Shown piece after piece: positions 16,714-26,077 of a stretch of DNA of 64,000 nt (position 1 is its first letter; every line of letters begins with the position of its first letter). Source of the DNA: Natronospirales bacterium. Its GTDB lineage: Bacteria; Pseudomonadota; Gammaproteobacteria; Natronospirales; REEB76. The stretch lies in assembly GCA_021816765.1 (NCBI GenBank), contig JAKAXB010000004.1, positions 124,001 to 188,000 of the forward strand, in the 5' to 3' direction. The notes below the pieces were generated by a model, which was not told where the DNA came from, did not search any database, and saw only the letters and a list, made by a program, of their open reading frames with translations. Made by a program: the position numbers and the translations under genes.

Positions 16714-17739
16714 ATGAGAAGGGTACTTGTTACAGGCGCAGGTGGTTACATTGGATGCATTCTGGTACCGATGTTGCTGGAAAATGGTTATGGTGTAAGA
16801 GCTGTCGATCGCTTTTTCTTTGGAGAAAATCGTCTTCCTTCAGTAGCTAAGAACCTAGAGAAGATCAAGACAGACACGCGCCGTATATTGCCAGAACATC
16901 TGGCTAATATCGATTATGTAATTGACCTCGCGGCTCTATCGAATGATCCGACCGGGGAACTGTATCAGAACGCTACTTGGGAAATTAATCACATTGCCAG
17001 GGTTAACTTAGCGAACCTCGCCAAACGTCTTGGCATAAGACGATACATCCTGCCTTCGTCATGCAGTATTTATGGTTTTCAGGCAGAAGGCGTAATCGCA
17101 AATGAGCAGAGCCAACCAAACCCTCTTACCACATATGCAAAAGCAAATTTGATGGCTGAGCAGAGCATTCTTCCACTAGCTGACAAAACATTTTGTGTCG
17201 TTACTTTGCGGCAGGCAACGGTATATGGATATTCGCCACGCATGCGATTTGATCTGGCTATCAATGGCATGACGTATGGAGCGTGGAAGACTGGAAAGTT
17301 GCCGCTGATGCGCGATGGAAGCCAGTGGCGACCAATGGTGCATGTTAAGGACACTGCTGCGGCTATATGCTTTATGCTTGAGCAAGATTCAACGAAAATT
17401 AGCGGGCATATATTTAACGTCGGCTCAGATTCAAATAACTACCAACTTAAAGCATTGGCCGAAGCTGTTGCAAAAACAGTGCCAAAGAAAGTAGAGATTG
17501 AGTGGTACGGGGATCCTGACCATCGCTCCTATCGCGTTAATTTTTCGAAGATTGAGGCACTTGGTTATAAGGCGACGCGTCGCGCTGAGGATGGCGTGCA
17601 GGAAATCTGTCAGGCATTGGAAGCAGGCACGCTTGATAAGACAACCGATACACTAACTTTGCAGTGGTATCAAGAACTCATACGCTGGCACAAGATTATA
17701 AAAGCGACCGAATTCGATGGGAAAATGATTGATTTATGA
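16714..17739 (+). CDS. NAD-dependent epimerase/dehydratase (extended SDR)
   Basis: 341 residues. RVLVTGAGGYIGCILVPMLL (3-22) is the extended-SDR nucleotide site, and DLAALSNDPTGELYQ and SSCSIYGFQAEG follow. The active-site segment reads TTYAKANLMAEQ: the Tyr of YxxxK is present, but Asn stands where the catalytic Lys is expected. That could be a subfamily trait or mean altered catalysis. The stop overlaps the RmlD-like gene by four bases. It probably acts on a nucleotide sugar; it is not an ordinary RmlB, whose [12 protein letters not shown] block it lacks. Confidence 0.8.
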   Translation: MRRVLVTGAGGYIGCILVPMLLENGYGVRAVDRFFFGENRLPSVAKNLEKIKTDTRRILPEHLANIDYVIDLAALSNDPTGELYQNATWEINHIARVNLANLAKRLGIRRYILPSSCSIYGFQAEGVIANEQSQPNPLTTYAKANLMAEQSILPLADKTFCVVTLRQATVYGYSPRMRFDLAINGMTYGAWKTGKLPLMRDGSQWRPMVHVKDTAAAICFMLEQDSTKISGHIFNVGSDSNNYQLKALAEAVAKTVPKKVEIEWYGDPDHRSYRVNFSKIEALGYKATRRAEDGVQEICQALEAGTLDKTTDTLTLQWYQELIRWHKIIKATEFDGKMIDL

Positions 17740-18617
17740 GAGCGTTATTGCTTGGCCCGAATGGACAGCTTGGAACGGATATCCAGCGCGTATTTGCACA
17801 GTCATCGTCTAATATTCAATTATCATTGATGGGTCGTACTCATCTCGATGTTGAAAATGCAGAGTCCATAAACGAGATATTGAGGCACGTACAGTTCGAT
17901 GTCTTGATAAACTGCACCAGTTACCATAAAACAGATGAAGTAGAATTAAATGCAACCAAAGCAATCGCGGTCAACGCGCACGCCGTGGCCAGATTGGCTG
18001 AAATGTGCGAGAGGAAGCATGCACGATTTGTTCACGTAAGCACAGATTATGTATTTTCAGGAGAGAAAAGGCGGCCTTACACAGAAACAGATTCGCCTGC
18101 GCCGCTCAATGTTTATGGACTGTCCAAATATATGGGCGAAACGTTGATTAGGCAGGGGTGTTCCCGTTTTTGGATCCTGCGTGTGGCATCGTTGTTTGGT
18201 ATAGCAGGCGCAAGCGGCAAGGGTGGAAATTTCATCGAAACAATTTTACGCATTGCGATGGATAAAGGTGAAGTACGCGTCGTGAGCGATGTGATCATGT
18301 CGCCGACGTCTACGAAATCAGTGGCATCAATGATATTGCGCATGTGTGAGAGTGAGGCGGACGATGGTATTTATCATGCTGTCAACTCTGGCAGCGCCAG
18401 TTGGTATGAGTTCGCCAGTGGTTTTGTAAGCTTTATGGGGTTAAAGGCGAATATTGTTCCGATTAACAACTCTGAATACAAAGCTGTGGCTAGAAGGCCG
18501 CTATACAGCGTTCTATCAAATGAAAAAATTTCCGGCCTGATTGGACAGATCGAAACGTGGGAGGAGGCATTACATGAGTATCTGATCGAGAAAGGACATA
18601 TACAAAGGAGAGCATAA
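17736..18617 (+). CDS. rmlD: dTDP-4-dehydrorhamnose reductase-like SDR
   Basis: 293 residues, RmlD length. The N-terminus MRALLLGPNGQLGTDIQRVF is the RmlD form of the Rossmann motif. STDYVFSGEKRRPYTETD and PLNVYGLSKYMGE carry the conserved Thr/Tyr/Lys set (YGLSK), and WILRVASLFG follows. The family reduces dTDP-4-keto-rhamnose with NAD(P)H. It overlaps the preceding SDR by four bases. An alternative role with another 4-ketosugar is possible because the pathway here is not the standard rmlBDAC set. Confidence 0.85.
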   Translation: MRALLLGPNGQLGTDIQRVFAQSSSNIQLSLMGRTHLDVENAESINEILRHVQFDVLINCTSYHKTDEVELNATKAIAVNAHAVARLAEMCERKHARFVHVSTDYVFSGEKRRPYTETDSPAPLNVYGLSKYMGETLIRQGCSRFWILRVASLFGIAGASGKGGNFIETILRIAMDKGEVRVVSDVIMSPTSTKSVASMILRMCESEADDGIYHAVNSGSASWYEFASGFVSFMGLKANIVPINNSEYKAVARRPLYSVLSNEKISGLIGQIETWEEALHEYLIEKGHIQRRA

Positions 18618-18689
18618 AATAATTGAAACCTCACTCTTTGATATAGCGAACTTGAGCTCGGTATTGATCCCCTGAGACCGGATAACGTG

Positions 18690-19985
18690 ATGGCATTTGT
18701 AAAAAAAACCATGGAGTTGTTTACATCCAGCCGGCTTACCCAGGACACGGTTTACGCACTACTCTTCAAAATAGTGGGGGGGGTGCTGATGTTTCTCTTC
18801 GGTGTAGCCACAGCCCGGGTTCTTGGCGCCAAGGGCTCAGGCGCGTTCTACTGGGCGCTGGCTTGGTTCAACGTGGTCATGGCTGTGGCAACCTTCGGCT
18901 TAGATAATTTCATAGTCAGAGAAGTGGCGGTACTCGCCAGTCGCGACCAATGGGCCATTTTAACGGTGACTTTGAAGAACACATTGGCGCTTGCGTTTGG
19001 TTTAGCTTTGTTTGGCGCCATAGGTCTTTGGATATACGGCTGGCTAGGTACCCCCTCCGCCATGGCTTCGGTCGGGGCAAATAAGCTGTTTTTACCTCTC
19101 GGGTTAGCCCTGCCAGCTGTGGTGTTGGCAATGCTCTATGGTGACGCCTTGCGTGGCGTAGGACGTATCCAGTCCGCCATATTGATCCAAAGCATTGGTT
19201 TACCCTTAGTAGCACTGCTGTCGTTGACCTGGGCAGCTCACTTGGGAGGCACATTGGGTGTGGCATGGGCGTATTCAGGAGCCGGCTTTCTACTGTGGAT
19301 GGCCGCTGTAGTTACCTGGCGTCGGAAGATTGCGCATGTTCATCCAGCAGTGTTGAGTGCAAAACACCTGTTTAGGCAGTTTCGTGCGAATATGCCTTTG
19401 GCATGGGTAACAATGTTGGGTAGGGCACTATCCTGGATAGATATTCTGGTGCTTGGCTTTTATGTGAATGCCAGCAATCTTGGTGATTACAATGCCGCGC
19501 TTCGAATAGCAGCGCTCATCAGCTTTATGCTCGGAGCTGTTAACGTAGTGGCCGCGCCCCGATTCGCTGCAGCAGCGGCTAATAGTGGAACAGGATTATT
19601 GCGCCAAGATTATGAGCGTTTACGCTTCGCGACGATGATTACGTCATTTCCCGTAATAGCGATATGCATTCTGTGGCCAGCGGGTGTGTTGTCGTTATTT
19701 GGCCCGGGGTTTGATAAGGCCTCAGAGGTGTTGCGCATCCTTGCCTTGGGGCAGTTCGTGAATGCCATCACCGGTCCATCTGGCACACTCCTGTTAATGT
19801 CCAAGCATGAGCGTTTTGTGGCTTACAGTCTGGTTTTTTCCGTAGGCTTGACTTTGACGTTGTGCCTATTGCTGGTACCAATTTATGGAATTGTAGGTGC
19901 GGCGGTGGGGTCGACTTCTGGCCTCATAGTGCTTAATACGGGAATTTATATCAAGGTGAGGCGGATCACAAATCTTGCGCAATAA
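18690..19985 (+). CDS. wzx: Wzx-like polysaccharide flippase (MOP superfamily)
   Basis: 431 residues from ATG 18690 (GTG three bases earlier is possible). Some twelve to fourteen hydrophobic segments, the first being YALLFKIVGGVLMFLFGVAT with the family's RVLGAKGSGAFYWAL loop. Such proteins flip undecaprenyl-linked repeat units to the periplasmic side for Wzy. The segment GFYVNASNLGDYNAALRIA is typical of the C-terminal half. A Wzy-like protein is encoded at 22032 and a Wzz-like one at 5243, completing the set. Confidence 0.88.
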   Translation: MAFVKKTMELFTSSRLTQDTVYALLFKIVGGVLMFLFGVATARVLGAKGSGAFYWALAWFNVVMAVATFGLDNFIVREVAVLASRDQWAILTVTLKNTLALAFGLALFGAIGLWIYGWLGTPSAMASVGANKLFLPLGLALPAVVLAMLYGDALRGVGRIQSAILIQSIGLPLVALLSLTWAAHLGGTLGVAWAYSGAGFLLWMAAVVTWRRKIAHVHPAVLSAKHLFRQFRANMPLAWVTMLGRALSWIDILVLGFYVNASNLGDYNAALRIAALISFMLGAVNVVAAPRFAAAAANSGTGLLRQDYERLRFATMITSFPVIAICILWPAGVLSLFGPGFDKASEVLRILALGQFVNAITGPSGTLLLMSKHERFVAYSLVFSVGLTLTLCLLLVPIYGIVGAAVGSTSGLIVLNTGIYIKVRRITNLAQ

Positions 19986-20350
19986 TTTTCCATTCTTAGG
20001 TGTGACACGGTTCCACTTGCTAACTCGCGCATGAGTGGCCACTACAATGTATAACACAGGTTACCGAGAAGTAGGTGGAGTATGCCCTCTCAATGTTGAG
20101 TGCCATACGGAACCATGCGCTTGTATCGGCTCGTGCGCACCTTACAAGCGTGGTCAAAAGATGCGCTACAGTAACGAGGAACTACCTCATCCAGTTTTCG
20201 GTATAGTCGTCAGTGTCCCCACCAAGCATTGGACAACAGAGTACCGGATGAGGTCATATTCTGGTACAAACGTCAGCAGGATTCTCTCACAACCTGAGGT
20301 GAGCGCATGAAATATTCGTTTAGCTTCCTTACCTTGGGGGAATTACGACC
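19986..20350. other. Intergenic, no gene recognised
   Basis: A 91-codon frame (20035-20310) has no family resemblance and odd Cys-rich composition. A 9-bp inverted repeat (ACCTCATCC at 20184-20192, GGATGAGGT at 20246-20254) might fold into a stem with a 53-base loop. GGGGG before 20351 serves the next gene. Confidence 0.4.
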
Positions 20351-21106
20351 ATGACCCAAAATTACCGCGCATTTGTGGGACCAGAGAATAAGTATGATGT
20401 TATGTCTGCAATACAATTTATACGGCTTTTTCAAATCGGACTGCGTGGCGACTCTACTTTACTTGAGATCGGCGCCGGGTCGTTGAGAGCTGCTCGCCTA
20501 TTTATTCCGTATCTCAAGGAGAATCATTACTTTGGGCTTGAACCTGAGCGCTGGTTGGTGGAAGACGGTTTGTCAAAGGAGCTTGGTAAAGACATCTTCA
20601 CTATAAAAAAACCTCACTTTGTCTATAATCGCGAATTTAATTTTTCGGGACTATCCTTGCCAAGTCAGGGAGTGGATTACTGCTTGGCGCAGTCCATCTT
20701 TTCCCATACATCTGTACAACAATTTCAGATGGCGCTGAGCAAGGTGACTGAAGTGCTGGCACCGAAGGGCGTTTTTATTGCGACTTACGTCAGGGGTGAA
20801 AAGGATTATGGTGGGGACCAATGGGTCTACCCTGGGTGCGTTACTTTCCGGGCCGAAACCGTCGAACGCATGGCTGAGAAATCCGGGTTGATTGTGCGTG
20901 AAATGGAGTGGTTGCATCCTAATGACCAAACTTGGGTACTATTTGCCAAAGATCCAGCAAAGCTTAATGCCATAGCGGTTTCAGATACTGTTTTGCTGGA
21001 TGAGTACGTCAACACCATCACTGAACTACGACGCCGTATCGCCCGAGTGAAAAGCTTTCTCCCGATCAAGGTATTGCTTTGGATGCGAAACAAGTTTGGC
21101 TCATGA
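20351..21106 (+). CDS. Class I SAM-dependent methyltransferase
   Basis: 251 residues. STLLEIGAGSLRAARLFIPY is motif I, GLEPERWLVEDG motif II, and QSIFSHTSVQQFQMALSK plus LAPKGVFIATY the post-motif region. This resembles small methyltransferases in glycan loci, but the target is unknown. The C-terminus (residues 215-251) is helical and basic. It lies 43 bp upstream of the sulfotransferase gene, in the same orientation. Confidence 0.75.
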   Translation: MTQNYRAFVGPENKYDVMSAIQFIRLFQIGLRGDSTLLEIGAGSLRAARLFIPYLKENHYFGLEPERWLVEDGLSKELGKDIFTIKKPHFVYNREFNFSGLSLPSQGVDYCLAQSIFSHTSVQQFQMALSKVTEVLAPKGVFIATYVRGEKDYGGDQWVYPGCVTFRAETVERMAEKSGLIVREMEWLHPNDQTWVLFAKDPAKLNAIAVSDTVLLDEYVNTITELRRRIARVKSFLPIKVLLWMRNKFGS

Positions 21107-21149
21107 ATCAGCCTTTTTTGTACAAAACTATCGATCACCGTGATACTTT

Positions 21150-22022
21150 ATGATATCGAAAAATGCTTATCGCTATGGGTGGTCACCCATTATTATTATT
21201 GGCATGCACCGTTCGGGTACTACCATGTTGACGCGGGCTCTGGGAGAGCTGGGGCTGTTTATCGGAAAGCATCTAGAAGAAAATCACGAGTCCATTTTTT
21301 TCATGAATCTTAACAATTGGCTGATGCGCCAATGCGGTGCGGAATGGGACCAGCCGGATCCCTTCCATCGCTTGGCCGAAGCGCCCGATATACGGGCGTG
21401 GATGGTGCAACGGCTAGACTGTTTTTTGCGTAGTCCGCGAGTGATATTTTACCTTGGTACTTCCCGCTATATGCGCTGGCGCACTCCTTTCCGTTTGGAT
21501 CGGCCTTGGGGGTGGAAGGATCCTCGAAACACCTACACCCTGCGTCTGTGGCTCGATCTTTTTCCGCAAGCCAAGGTCGTGCATATCTATCGGCATGGTG
21601 TGGATGTTGCACAAAGCTTGAAGATGCGCGCGGAAAAACTCTTTGCCGTTTCCCGGGACAAGAGCTTTTGCGTAGATTGGCTACGAGTGCGCCCACGAGA
21701 GGCGACCAATACAATTCGCTGCCTGCAACTGGAGGGAGGGTTTTCTCTGTGGGAAGAATACATGGCCGAGGCGCAACGGCAGGTGGCCAAGTTGGGGGAA
21801 CGGGCGCTTGAAATCCGCTATGAAACTTTGCTGGAAGATCCGCTGCCGTGGTTGGAAAAGCTAACAGGGTTCTGCGATCTTTCGTGCGAAAAACGACAAA
21901 TGGAAAGCATTGCTAAGCGTTTACACCAGGGCAGGGCTTATAGCTATCGTACGGTGCCATCGTTAGCAAAGTTTGCTGAGGGGGTGTCTGCAAGGTTGAA
22001 GGCATGGGGTTACTCGGCATAA
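21150..22022 (+). CDS. PAPS-dependent sulfotransferase
   Basis: 290 residues. IIIIGMHRSGTTMLTRAL (14-31) is the 5'-phosphosulfate-binding loop of the sulfotransferase family. KVVHIYRHGVDVAQSLKMR (about 138-156) holds the Arg and Ser that bind the 3'-phosphate of PAPS. The protein lacks a signal peptide and should act in the cytoplasm. Between a methyltransferase and the Wzy-like gene, it likely sulfates a sugar of the repeat unit. PAPS would come from cysD/cysNC 12 kb upstream. The acceptor is unknown. Confidence 0.88.
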   Translation: MISKNAYRYGWSPIIIIGMHRSGTTMLTRALGELGLFIGKHLEENHESIFFMNLNNWLMRQCGAEWDQPDPFHRLAEAPDIRAWMVQRLDCFLRSPRVIFYLGTSRYMRWRTPFRLDRPWGWKDPRNTYTLRLWLDLFPQAKVVHIYRHGVDVAQSLKMRAEKLFAVSRDKSFCVDWLRVRPREATNTIRCLQLEGGFSLWEEYMAEAQRQVAKLGERALEIRYETLLEDPLPWLEKLTGFCDLSCEKRQMESIAKRLHQGRAYSYRTVPSLAKFAEGVSARLKAWGYSA

Positions 22023-22031
22023 GGACCGTTA

Positions 22032-23327
22032 ATGGCTGATCCCATAATTCCTTTAGTTACCGGAGCATGGTTTATGGCCATCGCTTGGATGTTTTCTGTT
22101 CGTGGTGGGTCAGGTCTTGCGCCTGGCGCATTTATCATGGGATTTTGGGGGCTTCTGATGTTGGGGGTAGGGCTGCTGACTCCGGATTATGCTGTTACCG
22201 GTACAGGAGCGGTTGCTATCTTTTTGGCTTGTTTGGCGATGGCAATCGGCTCCGCGCTTGTTCCTATAAAAAAACGGACATCCTACGTACCAAGGTGGAG
22301 AAATCACCCCGTGGAGTCGGGGAATGGGCACTTTCTGTTAAGCGCATGCGTGGTAGGAAGTCTCATGGGACTGGCCGCGATGGTAGTGTATACAATCAAG
22401 GCGGGATTTTCGCTATCCAGCCTGATGTCCCTGAGGGATGTCCTCACTATTGCGCATTACTATTCCTATTCACGTTACAATATCCCTGGATACCGAGAGC
22501 CGGGCCTCGCTGTTTTTCTAACCTCTTTTATGTACTGGGCTGCCTTTTGCGGGGGTGCACGCTTCGCGCTGGGTGGTACGCGCATGCAGCGGATCCTTTC
22601 TCTGACCTGTTTCGTGCCGGCGACCGGCATTACCCTCCTTTTGACGACGCGAACAGATTTCCTGGAGGTTGCCGTGATGTGGATTGCCGGATACTTGGCC
22701 TTATCTGCAATGCTGACCGGAGGGCGCTGGCGGCTGCTGACCAGGAAGCGAGTGAGCGGAGCTATGATGGCAGCGGCAGCCGCGGTGATAATGTATGTGG
22801 TGGGTGGCATGTTCCGCAGTGGACGCGTGGGTGTTTCCCATGTTGCCGCTTCTTTGCCGAATCTCTTTTCAGCATTTTTGGGATCGGTTCCTGCATTTTC
22901 AGCGTGGATCGGTCGTGCTTGGGACGCACCGGTACCTCTGGGTTTGGGAAGCAGTACCTTGGCTGGGCCTCTTGGACTCTTGTTCTCGATTAAACGTGCC
23001 CATTTTAGTCCGATGATTGTTGGTCATGGCAATATAAACTCAGCGCCTACCACGGTCTATACGCTTTTCCGTGAGGTGATCTATGACTATTCCTTGCCCG
23101 GAGCCCTTATTATACTGATACTTTTCGGATTTATGGGGGGCCTCGCTTGGCGAGGGGCGCTTTCGAGACGCTGGCTTGGTGTGGCCATTCTTACAGCGTT
23201 TTATCTCGTGATCATGACGAGTTTTGTCGGATCTCCATTCGCTTATACAACCATACTGGTCGGTTGGATTATGTTTGCAGTAACGCTCTTTCTGGAACGT
23301 GGTTTATGGAAGAAAAGAAGAATATGA
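22032..23327 (+). CDS. wzy: Wzy-like O-antigen / exopolysaccharide polymerase
   Basis: 431 residues, about ten to twelve membrane segments from residue 5 (VTGAWFMAIAWMFSV) to 425, with the longest non-membrane loops around residues 80-100 and 270-345. The NINSAPTTVYTLFREVIYDY stretch is like the periplasmic loop of Wzy-type polymerases, which join flipped repeat units. Sequence conservation is low in this family, so the call rests on topology and on neighbours (flippase upstream, glycosyltransferase overlapping at the stop). Confidence 0.75.
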   Translation: MADPIIPLVTGAWFMAIAWMFSVRGGSGLAPGAFIMGFWGLLMLGVGLLTPDYAVTGTGAVAIFLACLAMAIGSALVPIKKRTSYVPRWRNHPVESGNGHFLLSACVVGSLMGLAAMVVYTIKAGFSLSSLMSLRDVLTIAHYYSYSRYNIPGYREPGLAVFLTSFMYWAAFCGGARFALGGTRMQRILSLTCFVPATGITLLLTTRTDFLEVAVMWIAGYLALSAMLTGGRWRLLTRKRVSGAMMAAAAAVIMYVVGGMFRSGRVGVSHVAASLPNLFSAFLGSVPAFSAWIGRAWDAPVPLGLGSSTLAGPLGLLFSIKRAHFSPMIVGHGNINSAPTTVYTLFREVIYDYSLPGALIILILFGFMGGLAWRGALSRRWLGVAILTAFYLVIMTSFVGSPFAYTTILVGWIMFAVTLFLERGLWKKRRI

Positions 23328-24193
23328 AGTCATCCGTATTGATTTTGTGCGTGAATTACAGGAATGACGCGGAAACGAGCGCATTCGTTCGCGCGGCAGC
23401 GAATCTTCCTTCCCGAGCTGCCAACATCGTGGTGATATCCAATTCGCCCAGCGAAAAGACGGGAGGGCTTGAACCCCTTAATAACATTGAGGGTGTGCAG
23501 GTACTATTTCCGGAGAAGAATCTCGGATATTTTGGTGGCGCTGCGTATGGTTTGAGCAGCTATCTTGATACACACCCTCTTCCTGACTGGGTCATTGTGA
23601 GCAATACCGATATCGAATTTCAGGATCCAGCGTTTTTCTGTAAGCTGGCAGAGCTCTACGTTCAACATCCTCCTGCGGTGATCGGACCGGATATCCTACT
23701 CGTTAGCCGGAACGGCCATCCTTCCAGTCGTACGCATCAAAACCCGTATTATTGCAAGCGCCCCATCCCAGGCAAGATGCGTTTACTCGCTGCTATTTCT
23801 GGAAATTACTTTACCTACACCGCGTACGAATTTCTTTCATCGCTACGCTATGCCGCGATGAACATGGTGGCAAGGGTGCGACTGCGGGAAGCAGTTGAGG
23901 AGACTGCTGCAGATCGGCCAAGGCCAATCTACGCGCCGTTCGGCGCATTCATGGTGTTCCACCGGCAATATTTCGAGTCCGGAGGCAATCTGAGCTATGG
24001 TAGTTTTTTGTTCGGGGAAGAGATATTTATCGCAGAAACTGCTAGGCGACTGGGGATGACCATTGTCTATGATCCGCGACTCAGGCTTTGCCATCGCGAG
24101 CACGGGGTCATGCTCAATGTGCCGTCGCGGCAGATTGCACACTACGCAGCGCAGTCCGTGCGTTATCTGGCCCGTACGTATTTTTCCGATTGA
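23324..24193 (+). CDS. Family 2 glycosyltransferase (rhamnosyltransferase-like)
   Basis: 289 residues from ATG 23324 (ATG 23306 also in frame), overlapping the polymerase stop by four bases. The GT-A core starts SSVLILCVNYRNDAETSAFV. FPEKNLGYFGGAAYGLSSYL is the N-G-G-type nucleotide-binding segment of rhamnosyltransferase-like GT2 enzymes. WVIVSNTDIEFQDP gives the metal-binding D-x-D-like site (NTDIEF). FLFGEEIFIAETARRLG is the acceptor-side ED motif. It adds a sugar to the lipid-linked repeat unit; rhamnose is a guess from rmlACD. Confidence 0.83.
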   Translation: MKSSVLILCVNYRNDAETSAFVRAAANLPSRAANIVVISNSPSEKTGGLEPLNNIEGVQVLFPEKNLGYFGGAAYGLSSYLDTHPLPDWVIVSNTDIEFQDPAFFCKLAELYVQHPPAVIGPDILLVSRNGHPSSRTHQNPYYCKRPIPGKMRLLAAISGNYFTYTAYEFLSSLRYAAMNMVARVRLREAVEETAADRPRPIYAPFGAFMVFHRQYFESGGNLSYGSFLFGEEIFIAETARRLGMTIVYDPRLRLCHREHGVMLNVPSRQIAHYAAQSVRYLARTYFSD

Positions 24194-24199
24194 AACGTC

Positions 24200-26077
24200 A
24201 TGTGTGGCATAACACTCATTTTGAGCGACATACCGAACAGAAGCATCGTTTCGGATGCTTTGGTTCGTATGGGAGCAGTGCAGGGTCACCGCGGACCGGA
24301 TGACCAGGGAACCTTGGTCGAAGCGGTGTCGCCGAATGTAGCGTTGGGTTTGGGTAACCAGCGTTTGGCGATTCAGGATCTCAGCACTCATGGCCATCAA
24401 CCCATGGAGAGTCCCTGTGGGCGTTATGTCATTGTTTTTAACGGGGAGGTTTACAACTTTCGCGAACTGGCGAAAGAGCTCGACGCGGACCCTATCCTGT
24501 CTATTTCCGACAGTGACACTGCTGTGGCACTGGCCGCTCTGGCTCGTTGGGGTGAGGAAGCTTTCTCGCGATTCAACGGCATGTGGGCGCTGGCATTCTA
24601 TGACCGGAAGAGGAAACGACTTCTGATCAGCAGAGACCGTTTGGGGATCAAGCCGCTTTATTGGTGCCGGATGGATGGCAGCCTGTATTTTGCTTCCGAG
24701 ATAAAAACTTTATTGGCGGTCGCGCCCCGTAAATTCGATGTCGAGGAAGATGTGGTTGCCCGCTATCTTTTCCAGTCGCTGACCGATACGTCGGCAAAGA
24801 CGTTTTTCAAGGGAATCGAAGCGGTGCCGGCGGGTTCTTACATTGATTTAACCTTGGATCGGCATATACCCGGCTCTTTGCAGTTCCAAGCCTTTTGGCG
24901 TCACCCCTACGAACGCGGTGTCAGGCCCGAAGCGGCGTACCAGCCGGATCCAAACGAGCTATGGAATTTACTGGTTGATTCGGTAGGCATCCGGCTGCGC
25001 AGCGATGTGCCCGTTGGCATTCTCCTTTCAGGCGGTCTGGATAGTTCCGCCATGCTGGCTGCGGCGAAAACCTATGCCGGTTCGCGGCTTACCGCTCTTT
25101 CCGTGGTCAGTGACGATCCGCGCAGTAACGAAGAGCCTTATATTGACCTTATGGTTTCACATGCAGGTTGTGATGTGGTCAAGGTGCACATTGATGCCAA
25201 TCCACAGATGCTTCTTGGCGAACTGGAGCGCGCCTGCTGGTTTTCGGATGAGCCGGTGGGCGGCTTCAGCGCCGTGGCGCACCGCCTAATGATGGAACAG
25301 GCGCGGGCAAAGGGATTGACTGTGCTGCTGACGGGCCAGGGATCGGATGAGCAGCTCGGGGGATACAACAAATACCTTTATTTCTACTTAATGGATTGTG
25401 TGCGACGGGGTCATTGGCTGAAAGGCGCCGCGACGGCGGCTCGGTTCGGCTTTCGCGGCACAGTCTTCAGAGAGTTCACTTTTGAGGAAGCCAGGCGCTA
25501 TCTGCCGTGGCTTCGGCAACGCGGGGTGCGTGATTACGCGGGGCCCGCCCTGGAGCATTGCACGGTCGCGGATACCGGCATGGCGGGGAGCTATGCCGAG
25601 CGGGAATACCTGGATGTCTGTCGCTATTCCGTACCCATGCTGTTGCATTATGAAGATCGAATGTCCATGTCGCACTCGCGCGAGATCAGAGTGCCGTTTC
25701 TGGATTATCGAATCGTGGAGTATCTGGTGCGGGTCCCCGTGGAGCAAAAGCTTAACCAGGGCTGGACCAAATGGATTCTGCGTCAGGCCATCGCCGGCCA
25801 GGTGCCGGAGGCTATCCGGTGGCGCAAGGACAAGAAAGGTTTCAACATCCCCGAGAAAGAGTGGGCCCGTTCCGACTTCCGCAACGCATTCATGGCACGG
25901 TTTTCAGACGACATGCTTGCCGGGCGTTTGGGTCTTGTACGGCCTGCTGCTGTCAGGCATTTATATGAACGCTGGTTGGCTGGTGACAGATCGGCGGCTT
26001 ACAAAACCGTGTTCTCCATTTACTGTCTTGAAATCTGGCTGGAAGCTTTCACCGTCTACCTGAATCTGGAGAAGTAA
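24200..26077 (+). CDS. asnB: Asparagine synthase (glutamine-hydrolysing), glycan-locus type
   Basis: 625 residues. Cys2 (MCGITLILS) is the nucleophile of the N-terminal glutaminase domain, with NQRLAIQDLSTHGHQPM and VFNGEVYNF. The synthetase domain has the PP-loop SGGLDSSAML (from about 277). Besides making asparagine, AsnB homologues in glycan loci are thought to amidate sugar carboxylates. It lies inside a glycosyltransferase run (7 bp after one, 1 bp overlap with the next), which favours a glycan role. A second homologue is at 36872. Confidence 0.9.
   Translation: MCGITLILSDIPNRSIVSDALVRMGAVQGHRGPDDQGTLVEAVSPNVALGLGNQRLAIQDLSTHGHQPMESPCGRYVIVFNGEVYNFRELAKELDADPILSISDSDTAVALAALARWGEEAFSRFNGMWALAFYDRKRKRLLISRDRLGIKPLYWCRMDGSLYFASEIKTLLAVAPRKFDVEEDVVARYLFQSLTDTSAKTFFKGIEAVPAGSYIDLTLDRHIPGSLQFQAFWRHPYERGVRPEAAYQPDPNELWNLLVDSVGIRLRSDVPVGILLSGGLDSSAMLAAAKTYAGSRLTALSVVSDDPRSNEEPYIDLMVSHAGCDVVKVHIDANPQMLLGELERACWFSDEPVGGFSAVAHRLMMEQARAKGLTVLLTGQGSDEQLGGYNKYLYFYLMDCVRRGHWLKGAATAARFGFRGTVFREFTFEEARRYLPWLRQRGVRDYAGPALEHCTVADTGMAGSYAEREYLDVCRYSVPMLLHYEDRMSMSHSREIRVPFLDYRIVEYLVRVPVEQKLNQGWTKWILRQAIAGQVPEAIRWRKDKKGFNIPEKEWARSDFRNAFMARFSDDMLAGRLGLVRPAAVRHLYERWLAGDRSAAYKTVFSIYCLEIWLEAFTVYLNLEK

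Noticed and set aside
20035-20310. 91-codon frame between the flippase and a methyltransferase
   Set aside because: No family resemblance and no ribosome binding site; left as intergenic.
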